Shown here: positions 46,046-55,465 of the stretch, piece after piece
Position numbering within the stretch: position 1 is the stretch's first letter
Layout: each line of letters starts with the position of its first letter
DNA from: Alligator mississippiensis
Lineage: Eukaryota; Chordata; Crocodylia; Alligatoridae
Direction: 5' to 3'
DNA length: 64,000 nucleotides
Assembly (NCBI RefSeq): GCF_030867095.1
Contig: NC_081835.1
Span: 39,973,892 to 40,037,891 of the forward strand
Position numbers and translations under genes: made by a program
The notes under the pieces: model-generated
The model's database searches: none
What the model saw: only the letters and a program-made list of their open reading frames with translations
Told to the model about the DNA's origin: nothing

Positions 46046-48247
46046 TCCCTGGTAGCCTATCTTGCCGCTTTGGGTTTTGCAATCGTTCTGCTCATTTGGT
46101 GCTGAAATGTGGTTTGTCTACTATTAATTTTGAGCATCAAAAGGTGATAAAATGCCTTGGAAATATGTAAGGAGGAGCACTGGTTATGAGGAGGATATAG
46201 TCAGTGCCTTTCTGCATGAATAGCCATGGTTAGAGAAAGAAGGCTACCAAACGGAGAAATGAGTTTCAGGCCTCATAGCTGCTAGGCTTCATAGAAACAC
46301 ACTGAAATTCAGAAAATGGCTCTATAATCTCTGGCATTAAGACAAGAAGGTGTTGAACTCTAAGACATTAAATACAGCTTCAGTGGAAATTTACTGTGTG
46401 CACAAGAATCCTGAGGATTCAAGGTCATATGTGCAGTGTGATAAATCTAATGATTAGTTTCATCCAACATGGTTGGGTTCTCAATCTGCTCAGGATGTTG
46501 CTGACATAACACGATGGTTTTGTCCAACATGTGAGGCTGGACTCACAGTAGAAGCTTTGTTGAAACATCAGACAAGACCAAAGAGACTGGCAAAAGGCAT
46601 GATGCTGAAGGATAGCCAACATGGTTTCACTGCAGTCAGGTCATGTTTGACTAACCTCATCTTCTTCTATGATCAAGTAACGAACCACTTAGATGTTGGA
46701 GACCCAGTTGATGTCTGTAACAGGGAACCCTAGCCCTGTTACCAAGAAACAGGGTGGTCTCAAGTAGGGGTTAAGGCTCAAGCCCTGCCAGCCAGTCAGG
46801 TGACAGGAAGATGAAGGCCAGAACCCTATAAATGGTGAGTGGAGAAGGCCAGAGAGGCAGCAGAGAGGGGGACTCCCAGTGACCATGGTGCCACGGCAGC
46901 AGCCTGTTTCAGAAGAATACACCACGCTGTGAACCAGAAGCACGAATATCTAAAGTAAGCAGGTATGTTGCGTCTCTTATTTCTTTATTATTTTTTTTCC
47001 ATTATATGGCCATAGAAGCCTATGGTTTGCATTGGATGTTAATAGCCAGTGGTTTTGTAGCAGAAAGCCCCTTTTCCTCTTGCCTGCAGTTGCTCTCCCC
47101 TACTTGGATATGTTTTTCCTCTTCTACCTTTTCTTCCTTCCTTCCTCTTTCTTTCACTTTAAGATAAGGAATTGTGTTTTGAAATTTGTGTGTGTGCATT
47201 TTGTATCTCCCCTTGTATTTTGGTATTTTTATCTATTTGTGTGCCATGGCATTTGTAGCTTATATTTTATACTCCTCACTTTTCAACTTTCAACTAAATG
47301 TGTTTTAGTAAGTTATACATTGTAACAATGTTAACAAGGGCAGGAATCAAACTGTCCTTCTCTGTATCAGGCTGGCCCCTGAAAGAGCCAGTGAATCAGT
47401 GATTGAATGTGTAACAAGGTAGCACACAGCAATTAACACCTGGAAGCTGCAGATCAACCAACGGAAGAACTCAATAGAAGACAAGGTAACAACCGGGAAA
47501 TCTCTAAACCTCACTGATCAAGGGCTAGAAGCCCTGGCCTGAGTTAATCAACACCAGAGACCAAATTTTGGGCTGAGTATCTCCAGATCAACTGCTCCCA
47601 GAGCCCTATTCAAAATTAATCAACAGACTCCCAAACCTGCACGTACATGCGGATGACCCCTGGGGCTGACAGATGCTGTCCAGTAGCCACCGAGGGGGGA
47701 AGTCCCACAAGGGTCAATGACCCCTGGATTGGGCAAACCTGAAAACTGGGGAGTCACCAAAGTCTGCCAGGGACAGATAAAAGGCAGTGAAAAGTGACCC
47801 TCAGTGGCGCCCTCTGGATCTCCAACTCGACCAGACCTGTCTAGCCAGAAGGACCAGCTGGTGACCCGCTTCTGGAAGATAACACCACGCTGAAAGAAGC
47901 CTCAACGACAGACTCCAGCGCTTGTAGGATAGGTATACCTGACTCTGTAGCCTGCTACTGTGTGTGTGTGTATGTGTATGGATGTGTGCATGTGTGTGTG
48001 TGTGGGGACCAGCCCCAAGGTTTATGATTACAGTGCTTCAATCCGCCTAATAAACTAGAATTTTAAGGATCCCGATAATGTTGGCTACAAATGTCCAACT
48101 GTTTGTGGCTGAGGCTGTAGGGGTGGAGGAGGCCTCACTAGCGCCAAGGGGCACTGTAATAAGGGGCTCAAGAAGCCCTGTGGCACTAGGGTTGCTAAAC
48201 TAGGGCCTTGAGCCCGAGTGAGTTTTGAGAGCTAGAGCCTTGGAGTT

Positions 48248-48995
48248 TGTCATGACCCAAAGGTCTGATTTTTTGTGTGTGCTTCGGCACTAAGAATTAT
48301 CCCCGTGGGTTTACGGCTTCATTGCACGGAGGAGTTCTGCTGCGCAGAGAACCCACGTGCAAAGGAGTGTTCCCGCCACTTTGCAGCTGTCTTTGCAGGG
48401 TGCATTTCCTTTGCAACACAGAAATGCACGGTGCAAAGGAGTTCCCACTCGTCGTATGCAAATTCGTGTCCCACTATTGGCTAGTGCTAAATTATTCACA
48501 CGTGGCGGCTAGCGATTGGCCTGCTAGCCGTATAAGAGGCTTGAGCAGTTTCCGCCCAAGCCGAAGAGGACTCCACATCCATCTCATGGGGACTCTGGGT
48601 GTACGCGGCAGGGTAATAGAAACCCTGTGTGTTGCTCAGAGGAGTTTGGCGGCCTGATCCACCGCCCACCTCTTCCCGTCTTCGAACGGAGCCTACTATA
48701 AGACGTACTGACGAGTTTTATGCGCGCTTGTCCTGGACATCCGGAGTTTGTCTGCGTGGAGCCTAGCAAACTCCGCGTGTGTTCGTGTTTTCTGTTGTAA
48801 CCGCAACTCAAGCAAGTTCTCAGCCTGCACCGCGATCATCTCGGTGTAAGTAAACAATCTTAAAATCAACCATTACGTGTCTGTGCCTAATTCTAGCTTG
48901 GCGCCCGCCCTCTCCGACCCGGCCTGCCCAGGCTGCCGGCCACAGCCCGCGTGCAGAGCTACGAAAAGGGCCCGGGGTCTGACCCGGCCTGCACA
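48248..48995 (+). repeat. 5' LTR of the nested retroelement
   Basis: Begins TGTCATGACCCAAAGGTCTG and ends ...gacccggcctgcaca. It includes an inverted CCAAT box (attgg near 48515), a TATA box tataaga at 48531-48537 and a splice-donor-like ggtgtaagtaaac near 48843-48855. 748 bp. Confidence 0.9.
48531..48537 (+). promoter_or_regulatory. TATA box in 5' LTR
   Basis: tataaga preceded by gctagccg, conserved at 51614-51620 in the 3' LTR. An inverted CCAAT lies about 15 bases upstream. Confidence 0.7.
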
Positions 48996-49013
48996 TGGCG
49001 ATGAGGATGGGAT
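48996..49013 (+). other. Primer-binding site copy 1, tRNA-Ser(GCU)-like
   Basis: TGGCGATGAGGATGGGAT lies immediately after the 5' LTR. It is complementary to the 3' end of vertebrate tRNA-Ser(GCU) including CCA, with one mismatch. tRNA identity is from memory of its acceptor sequence. Confidence 0.75.
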
Positions 49014-49037
49014 CCAGCGAAATCCTCGCCGCGCACA

Positions 49038-49055
49038 TGGCGACGAGGATGGGAT
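49038..49055 (+). other. Primer-binding site copy 2, perfect tRNA-Ser(GCU) match
   Basis: TGGCGACGAGGATGGGAT, 42 bases after copy 1 and, like it, preceded by gcaca. All 18 bases complement the tRNA-Ser(GCU) 3' end as I know it. The LTR edge and primer site appear tandemly duplicated. Confidence 0.75.
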
Positions 49056-49456
49056 CAGGAGAGGGCTCACTAGAGTTAGAATTAGTTGAGAACTGCCCTT
49101 GGAGAAGTGGGAGACACAGCGTAGCAAGCATCGCAGAATTAGAGGCGCACATCGCATACCACCAGGCGGGCGGAACGGGCAGGAGATGTATCTGGGGACA
49201 CCTTTTGCTAAAGGGAGAAGAAGGAGCTTCCGAAGTCGGAGCCCTAGAAGGGAAAGAAGTGTGTCTACACCCCGCGGCATTCGGGTGTATCATGAGTGAT
49301 GAGCGGGTCCTGTATAGGCCCCTCGATAGTGTAACCCTTGCCGAAGTCGACCCAGCGATCGCAGTAAGCCTGACCCCCACCCAGGAGTGTGTCCATTGCT
49401 CACGGTGTGCCTGAGAGATGGGAGAGACGATGCCAATCAGCTGATTCTCCCCTTGC

Positions 49457-50086
49457 ATGGTGGTGCCTAGACTAAGGAGTCGAGAGCGTCCGTCCGAGCT
49501 CCGCGAAGACCCGGAGACGGAGGACCGCGCTGTAAATGAGAGAGTGGTCCTACGGTGCGACAAGGGGGGAAAACTAAATTCAACCTTTCAGACTATGACT
49601 GATTTGATGAGTGAAACTTTAAGCTTGAAGACCCAGCTGCGTATGGCCTTTCAAGCGGTTGGAGAAGCGACTGAGAAAGGGGATCTTAAACTGCCCCAAC
49701 AAGATGGCACCGAGCAGAGGGAAGACCACGTGGAGAAGCCGGAAGCGAGGGATGGAGCTTCGGGAGAGCCCACGAGGGTTTGGCCAGTAACTCCGCCCAG
49801 CGACGCGGCGTCGATTCTGCTGACCACGCCCCTCAACCGAAGGGAGGGGGAGTCAAGTGGAGGAGTGCATCCGCCCCTCCAGCCTGAAACAACAACAACC
49901 CCCACTGTAACAATGACTGCAACTCCGACAGAAACAGCAACAGCAACGACAACTTGCGAAGAAATTGATCAGCCTGCAGTATTAAGCAGCCCAGTCATCG
50001 GTCCGCAGAGTGCAGTTCAAGCTACCACCTATTACGCTCGTTCCAGAGCCGAACTGCAGAATTTGTGTAGGGAATCCAGGATCTGA
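49457..50086 (+). CDS. Unknown 209-residue ORF in LTR element
   Basis: No family recognised. The predicted protein has an Arg-rich N-terminus (RLRSRERPSELRED). An amphipathic, helix-prone stretch follows (MTDLMSETLSLKTQLRMAFQ, about residues 47-66), then an acidic/polar segment. A Thr-rich low-complexity stretch (TTTTPTVTMTATPTETATAT) sits near residues 143-162. This could be a degraded Gag-like or accessory protein, but no capsid motif or zinc knuckle is visible. The first ATG in the frame is used; a spliced start from the LTR donor is possible. Confidence 0.4.
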   Translation: MVVPRLRSRERPSELREDPETEDRAVNERVVLRCDKGGKLNSTFQTMTDLMSETLSLKTQLRMAFQAVGEATEKGDLKLPQQDGTEQREDHVEKPEARDGASGEPTRVWPVTPPSDAASILLTTPLNRREGESSGGVHPPLQPETTTTPTVTMTATPTETATATTTCEEIDQPAVLSSPVIGPQSAVQATTYYARSRAELQNLCRESRI

Positions 50087-50106
50087 TCCGAGGAAACTCT
50101 GGCTGT

Positions 50107-50865
50107 GTGGTTGGGATGTCTGGTCGTGGAACTTGGGTCCGACCTCCTGGACCAGGAAGCTTCTTGATGAGACAAGCTTCGTGGAGTAGGGGACATGTCA
50201 CCGACATCGACATGGTGGTGTTTAGCGTCCACTGGCCTATTCCAATTCCAGCGCTTGTGGCAGGAGTGATCGAACAGAAGGCCCACGCATGGCATGACGG
50301 CCGACCAGAGCACACCGGTACAGAACAGCTTGTACTGGCTATGATCGGAGTTTCGTATTGCGTCTGGAACCCACGAATATGCATGTTGGGACTAACACCG
50401 CTCCAACGAATGCGACTGTGGCCTCACTGTCACCTGCGAGACCCTGGTACCGTTCCAGTGACCCTCGACAGCATAGATAGTTGTCTTAAGGTATACAGGC
50501 AAAAAAACATCGTGGTTTTGCGGGTTGTGCTGAACCCACTGGTCGATCATCCTGTGAGTAGTCTCCTTCATCAGTTGTCAAGACTGCGCGTCCTAATGGA
50601 GCCAAGACTATCCAGTGATCAGGAGTATCAACGCCTGACTGAGGCTCAGAACACAAAACACCATGAATCCGAGCGTCCAGTATTACGCCAGAGAACGCAA
50701 GAGGAGCGATACATGTTTGGATTCCTCCTGCAGCGTTCTGGACTTAATAAGAGACAGCTGCGGATTTTGGGAGACGCGGGACAATGGCAGCTAGCCTACG
50801 AGTTAGGTTTTCACTATCTAGAAGAAGGCGATGATGACTTCTCGACGATTTCGTCAAGTTGCTGA
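50107..50865 (+). CDS. Unknown 252-residue ORF in LTR element
   Basis: Uninterrupted, starting 20 bases after the stop of the previous ORF in another frame. The composition looks like a real globular protein: VFSVHWPIPIPALVAGVIEQ, MIGVSYCVWNPRICMLGLTP, then a charged linker (LSSDQEYQRLTEAQNTKHHE). A helix-prone segment LQRSGLNKRQLRILGDAGQW precedes an acidic tail (LEEGDDDFSTISSSC). There is no signal peptide or obvious catalytic motif. An uninterrupted 252-codon frame in an otherwise domain-less element suggests past selection for the protein or a young insertion. Function unknown; an accessory or regulatory product is one possibility. Confidence 0.5.
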   Translation: MVGMSGRGTWVRPPGPGSFLMRQASWSRGHVTDIDMVVFSVHWPIPIPALVAGVIEQKAHAWHDGRPEHTGTEQLVLAMIGVSYCVWNPRICMLGLTPLQRMRLWPHCHLRDPGTVPVTLDSIDSCLKVYRQKNIVVLRVVLNPLVDHPVSSLLHQLSRLRVLMEPRLSSDQEYQRLTEAQNTKHHESERPVLRQRTQEERYMFGFLLQRSGLNKRQLRILGDAGQWQLAYELGFHYLEEGDDDFSTISSSC

Positions 50866-51036
50866 GTCGGAAAAGAGAGAGAGCTGTCCAGTATAAAATT
50901 GTGTTTACATATTTGTATTTAATAGTGATGATAAGTTTAATCGACTGCATTATCGTGCGGTCCTGTGTGATTTTATAAATAGTAGTGGAATAACCATTTT
51001 AAGAGAGTTCTTTTACAGATCAGGAATTCGGAGTGC

Positions 51037-51255
51037 GTGGTGAAGAGATGCCCCAAGAGGGACAACATCACTGAAAGGAACGAAGGCCTGGCGCGCAATT
51101 CCACCATAATGCCCACCAAAGTCATGATCGTTCAGTTTTTTGTTATGAATGAGATTTTATGTATATGTGTGTGTGTCGGTTATTATTTGATTCGATCCCT
51201 TGAGGACGAACTTTTATTGTTGACTGATTTTGTTTTTGCTCGTTTAGTTTCGTGA
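51037..51255 (+). CDS. Short membrane-type ORF before the 3' LTR
   Basis: A 72-residue frame with two possible N-glycosylation sites (NIT, NST) in a polar N-terminal half, a hydrophobic stretch VMIVQFFVMNEILCICVCVG, then a polar and partly hydrophobic tail. Position just upstream of the purine tract is where the end of an envelope gene would lie, so it may be an envelope-tail remnant. That is inference; the frame may be chance. Confidence 0.25.
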   Translation: MVKRCPKRDNITERNEGLARNSTIMPTKVMIVQFFVMNEILCICVCVGYYLIRSLEDELLLLTDFVFARLVS

Positions 51256-51330
51256 ACCGTTGACAGAGCTATGACTAACCCGGATGATAGGTTTGAAGTA
51301 TAATTCTATTGTGCCTTCAGCAAGGGGGGA

Positions 51331-52123
51331 TGTCATGACCCAAAGGTCTGATTTTTTGTGTGTGCTTCGGCACTAAGAATTATCCCTGTGGGTTTACGGC
51401 TTCATTGCACGGAGGAGTTCTGCTGCGCAGAGAACCCACGTGCAAAGGAGTGTTCCCGCCACTTTGCAGCTGTCTTTGCAGGGTGCATTTCCTTTGCAAC
51501 ACAGAAATGCACGGTGCAAAGGAGTTCCCGCTTGTCATATGCAAATTTGCGTCCCACTATTGGCTAGTGCTAAATTATTCACACGTGGCGGCTAGCGATT
51601 GGCCTGCTAGCCGTATAAGAGGCTTGAGCAGTTTCCGCCCAAGCTGAAGAGGACTCCACATCCATCTCGTGGGGACTCTGGGTGTGCGCGGCAGGGTAAT
51701 AGAAACCCTGTGTGTTGCTCAGAGGAGTTTGGCGGCCTGATCCACCGCCCACCTCTTCCCGTCTTCGAACGGAGCCTACTATAAGACGTACCGACGAGTT
51801 TTATGCGCGCTTGTCCTGGACATCCGGAGTTCTGTCTACGTGGAGCCTAGCAAACTCCACGTGATTGTTCATGTTCTGTCTGCGTGGAGCCTAGTAAACT
51901 CCACGTGTGTTCGTGTTTTCTGTTGTAACCGCAACTCAAGCAAGTTCTCAGCCTGCACTGCGACCATCTCAGTGTAAGTAAACAATCTTAAAATCAACCG
52001 TTACGTGTCTGTGCCTAATTCTAGCTCAGCGCCCGCCCTCTCCGACCTGGCCTGCCCGGGCTGCCGGCCACAGCCCGCGTGCAGAGCGACGAAAAGGGCC
52101 CGGGGTCTGACCCGGCCCACACA
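51331..52123 (+). repeat. 3' LTR of the nested retroelement
   Basis: Same start as the 5' LTR, with few substitutions. It is about 45 bp longer because the 'gtggagcctagcaaactccacgtg' region is duplicated in variant form at about 51835-51905. It ends ...cacaca and is followed by the gagtt duplication. Confidence 0.9.
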
Positions 52124-52613
52124 GAGTTAAGCCCTGATTAGTGGGTTCTTTGATGGACAGGCCTAGCTAGAGACAGAAGGGGTAAGCCCACAGTGGCTGA
52201 GACCCTAACATAAAGAAGAATTTATAAAAAACATATGTGAGGCTTGGGCTGTGGTGCAGGGGAGGAACAGAGCTGCAGATAGAGCCCCCTGGCATCGGGG
52301 TAAAAAATGGGCAGCCTCCCACCTAATTAAGATCATTAATTAGTTGATAACAAGGCATGGCAGGTGAGAAGGCGGGCAGTTGGCCCAGAAACAGGTGGGT
52401 GGGCCAAAGGCAAATCAGCCCTGAGAAGGCCCCCTGTTACAATGTCATATACTTGGATTTTAAAAAAGGCCTTCATTATGGTCTCCCATGATGCTCTTAG
52501 AAAAAAACAGGGGGACTGTGGCCTGGCAAAGTCCACAGTCAGGTGTGTTGGGAACTGGCTAAGGGGTAAGACCCAAAGAGCGTTAGTGAACGGATCTGTA
52601 TTGTCTTGGTAGG

Positions 52614-54364
52614 AGGTCTAGGGCTGCTGGCCAGAATTAAGGATAACAAAAAGTCCTTTTTCAAATACATAGGGAGTAAGAAGAAAGCACCAGGTAACAT
52701 GGGGCCCCTACAGGACAGGCTTGGCAATCTGGTGATTGCAGTGAAGGAAAAAGCTGATCTCTTCAATGAGTTCTTTGCCTCCGTATTTCTGAGCAGAGAC
52801 TGGGACAACTCCTCACTAGGATTATGGACAGGCTCAGGGGATACAACACCATGGCTAGGGTCAGGGACAATCTAGTTAGGGAACTTTTGGAGGGGCTGGA
52901 AGTCTTTAAATCAGCAGGTCCAGATGCTCTTCATCCGAGGGTCCTGAGGGAATTGACAGAGGTCATAGCAGGGCCCCTGGCCAGGTCCCAGAGGACTGGA
53001 AAAGGGCCAACGTGGTCCCCATTTACAAGGAGGGGAGAAAGGAGAACCTGGGTAACTATAGGCCAATTAGTCTCACCTTGGTCTTTGAGAAAATCATCTG
53101 CAGGGGCCCCAGTATAGGAGGTAATGCTCAGGGGCAACCAACACAGGTTCACTGCAGGCAGATCCTGCCTGACTAACCTCGTTTCCTTTTACGACCATGT
53201 CACCAAGTCCTTGGATGCAGGTGTTGAGTTGGATGTCATCTACCTGGACTTCAAGAAGGTCTTTGACACTGTTTCTCACCCCATTCTCATAAAAAATCTA
53301 GGCGACTGTGGCATTGATGCCTACACAGTCAGATGGGTGGCAAATTGGCTCGATGGCTGTACCCAGAGAGTGGTGGTGGATGGGTCATTTTTAACTTGGA
53401 GGGATGTGGGCAGTGGAGTTCACCAGGGCTCAGTCCTTGGGCCTGTGCTATTCAACATCTTTATCAGCGACTTGGAGGTGGGTGTGGAAAGCACACTGTT
53501 CAAATTTCCTGATGACACAAAGATGTGGGAAGAAGTGGGCACACTGGAGGGGAGGGACAGAATCCAACTAGCTCTAGACAGGTTATAGAGGTGGGTGGAT
53601 GAGAATAGGATGGAATTCAGCTCAGACAAGTGCAAGGTGCTGCATCTAGGGAGAAGGAACCTGCAACATATCTATAGGCTGGGGAACACCCTTCTCAACA
53701 GCACAGTGGCTGGATGGACATAAGCCGCCAATGCAAGGAAGTGGTCTATAAGGCTAACCACACCTTGTCATGCATCTACAAATGCATCACAAGCAGGTCC
53801 AGGGAGGTGATCCTTTCCCTCTATGCGGCGCTGGTCAGGCCGCAGTTGGAGTACTGCATCCAGTTCTGGGCACTGCACTTCAAGAGGGATGTGGCTAACC
53901 TTGAGAGGGTCCAAAGGAGGGCCACTCACATCGTCAGGGGGCGGCAGGCCAGGCCCTACGAAGATAGATTAAAGGTCCTGAATCTATTCAGCCTCCACAA
54001 GAGAAGACTGAGAGGGAATCTGGTGACCGTCTATAAACTCACCAGGAGAGACCAGCAGAAAATAGCTTAGGCTCTGTTCCCCCGGGCACCACCTGGGATA
54101 ACAAGGAATAACGGCCACAGATTGATTGAGAGCAGGTTCAGGCTTGATATCAGGAGACATTACTTTACAGTTAGGGCTGCCAGGCTCTGGAATGGGCTCC
54201 CAAGGGAGGTGGTGCTCGCCCCTACCTTGGGGGTCTTCAGGAGGAGGTTGGATAGATGTCTGGCTGGGGTATTATGAGCCCAGCACTCATTCCTGCCCAG
54301 GGCAGGGGGTCAGACTCGATGATTTGTTCAGGTCCCTTCCGACCCTAGAAACTATGAAACTATG
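52614..54364 (+). mobile_element. CR1-B LINE, inserted in CR1-A
   Basis: CR1 order is visible: a linker (RIKDNKKSFFKYIGSKKKAP), the RT core (LRGNQHRFTAGRSCLTNLVS, VIYLDFKKVFDTVSHPILIK, SVLGPVLFNIFISDL), then 'NHTLSCIYKCITSRSREVIL', 'RPQLEYCIQFWALHFKRDVA' and a 3' end 'cgaccctagaaactatgaaa'. The catalytic box reads FPDD (53505-53516) where CR1 normally has FADD. It starts internally (5' truncated). CR1-A sequence continues immediately after its 3' end. Frameshifts and stops inside. Confidence 0.85.
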
Positions 54365-55121
54365 AGGTGGCCATTGGTGTGCCACAGAGTTCAGTTCTTG
54401 GTCCTGTGCTGATCAACATCTTTATCAATGCTTTAGATGAGGATGTGGAAAGCACTTTGGCCAAGTTTGCAGATGATACTAAGTTCTGGGGAAAAGTGGT
54501 CACACTAGGAAATAAGATGTGGATCTAAGTGGACCTGGACAAGCTGGAAAGGTGTGTGGAGCAGAACCAGATGCAGTTCAATAAGGATAAATACAGAGTG
54601 CTTCATCTAGGAAGAAGTAACCAGTGACATCAATATAGGTTAGGAGGAGATGTCCTGGCCATCATGATGGTTGAAAGGGACCTCAAGGTTATGGTTGATT
54701 ACAGGATGAATGTGAGCTGCCAGTGCAATGCTGTAGTCAACAGAGATAATAGCATACTGGGATGCATTAGCTGATGTATAGCAAGCAGGGCTTAGGAAGT
54801 GATCCTTCCTCTCTCCTCAGCATTGGTGAGACCCCAACTGGAGTACTGTGTCCTGTTCTAGGTGTTGCACTTCCAGAAAGAAGTGGAGAATCTTGAAAGG
54901 GTCCAGAGAAGGCCACAAGAATGATTAAGGGCCTGAAGGACAAACCTTATGAGGAAAGACTAACGTATCTCAAACTTTTCAGCCTGGGGAAGAGAAGATT
55001 GAGGGGGGACTTGGTGGTCATCTATAAATATGTAAGGGGTGAATATCAGGAGCTGGGAGAAAAACTGTTCACCTCAGTGCCCTAGGGGAGGACAAAGAGC
55101 AATGGCCATAAACTGTTAGAG

Positions 55122-55465
55122 CAGTGTTTCTCAACCCATGGTACATGTACCCCTGGGGGTACCCAAGACACAGGCAGGGGGTACATGGGTGCTGCATTTT
55201 GGTCTTTGCCTATTTGGGCTGGAAGTTCCGACTGCCACCCCTCCTGCTGTGTCCGGTGCACTGGGGCTTTCACTCCCCAGCATCAGTGTGCTGGGAGATA
55301 GGGAGGGAGAGCCCACACAGGCTGCTTTGGCCTAGGCCACAGTGGGAAAAGCGGGACTCGGCTCACAGTGGCAAAACCAGAAGTGCCACGGTGGGACTTC
55401 CAGTTTCACTTTTGCCACATCGATCGGCAGGGGGTATGTAAGGTACCAAAGGTTGAGAACAGCTG
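55122..55465. mobile_element. hAT MITE, 344 bp, in CR1-A
   Basis: Exact 8-bp duplication TGTTAGAG (55114-55121, 55466-55473). The ends CAGTGTTTCTCAACC and, on the reverse strand, CAGCTGTTCTCAACC are typical hAT. 'gtacccctgggggtaccc' near the left end is a palindrome. ORFs inside are chance. Confidence 0.93.

Larger units (their letters stand above)
48248..52123 (+). mobile_element. LTR retroelement with two LTRs, non-autonomous, 3.9 kb
   Basis: Near-identical direct repeats (48248-48995 and 51331-52123) bound a 2.3 kb interior. A 5-bp duplication GAGTT (48243-48247, 52124-52128) flanks it exactly. A tRNA primer site follows the 5' LTR and a purine tract (caagggggga, 51321-51330) immediately precedes the 3' LTR. 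The close match between LTRs suggests it is much younger than the surrounding CR1s. The interior shows no recognisable gag, protease, reverse transcriptase, integrase or envelope domains, so mobilisation would need proteins in trans. It is a retrovirus-like or LTR-retrotransposon relic; the lineage is unresolved. Confidence 0.9.
46716..52441 (+). mobile_element. LTR-type insertion in CR1-A (TGTAACAGGG family), itself holding an LTR element
   Basis: Starts TGTAACAGGG and ends CCCCCTGTTACA. An exact 5-bp duplication ATGTC flanks it (46711-46715, 52442-52446), and CR1 sequence resumes directly after. Without the nested element (48248-52123 plus one duplicated flank) it is about 1.85 kb. It has a TATA-like ctataaatgg near 46827 and no coding region. 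It shares ggctgtaggggtggaggagg with the LTR at 57766-59370 and ggcatggcaggtgag with the LTR at 12406-13236. I read it as a solo LTR. The terminal 'tgtaacaggg / ccctgttaca' is also an inverted repeat. Confidence 0.8.

Noticed and set aside
48275-48657. ORFs in the LTRs (repeated at 51358)
   Set aside because: They lie upstream of and across the TATA box of the LTR; chance frames repeated because the LTR is repeated.
48995-49414. 139-codon ORF starting at the primer-binding site
   Set aside because: The ATG comes from the primer-site bases themselves (catggcgatg) and an alternative frame is also open; no domain. It could still be leader-encoded peptide, but I cannot support it as a gene.
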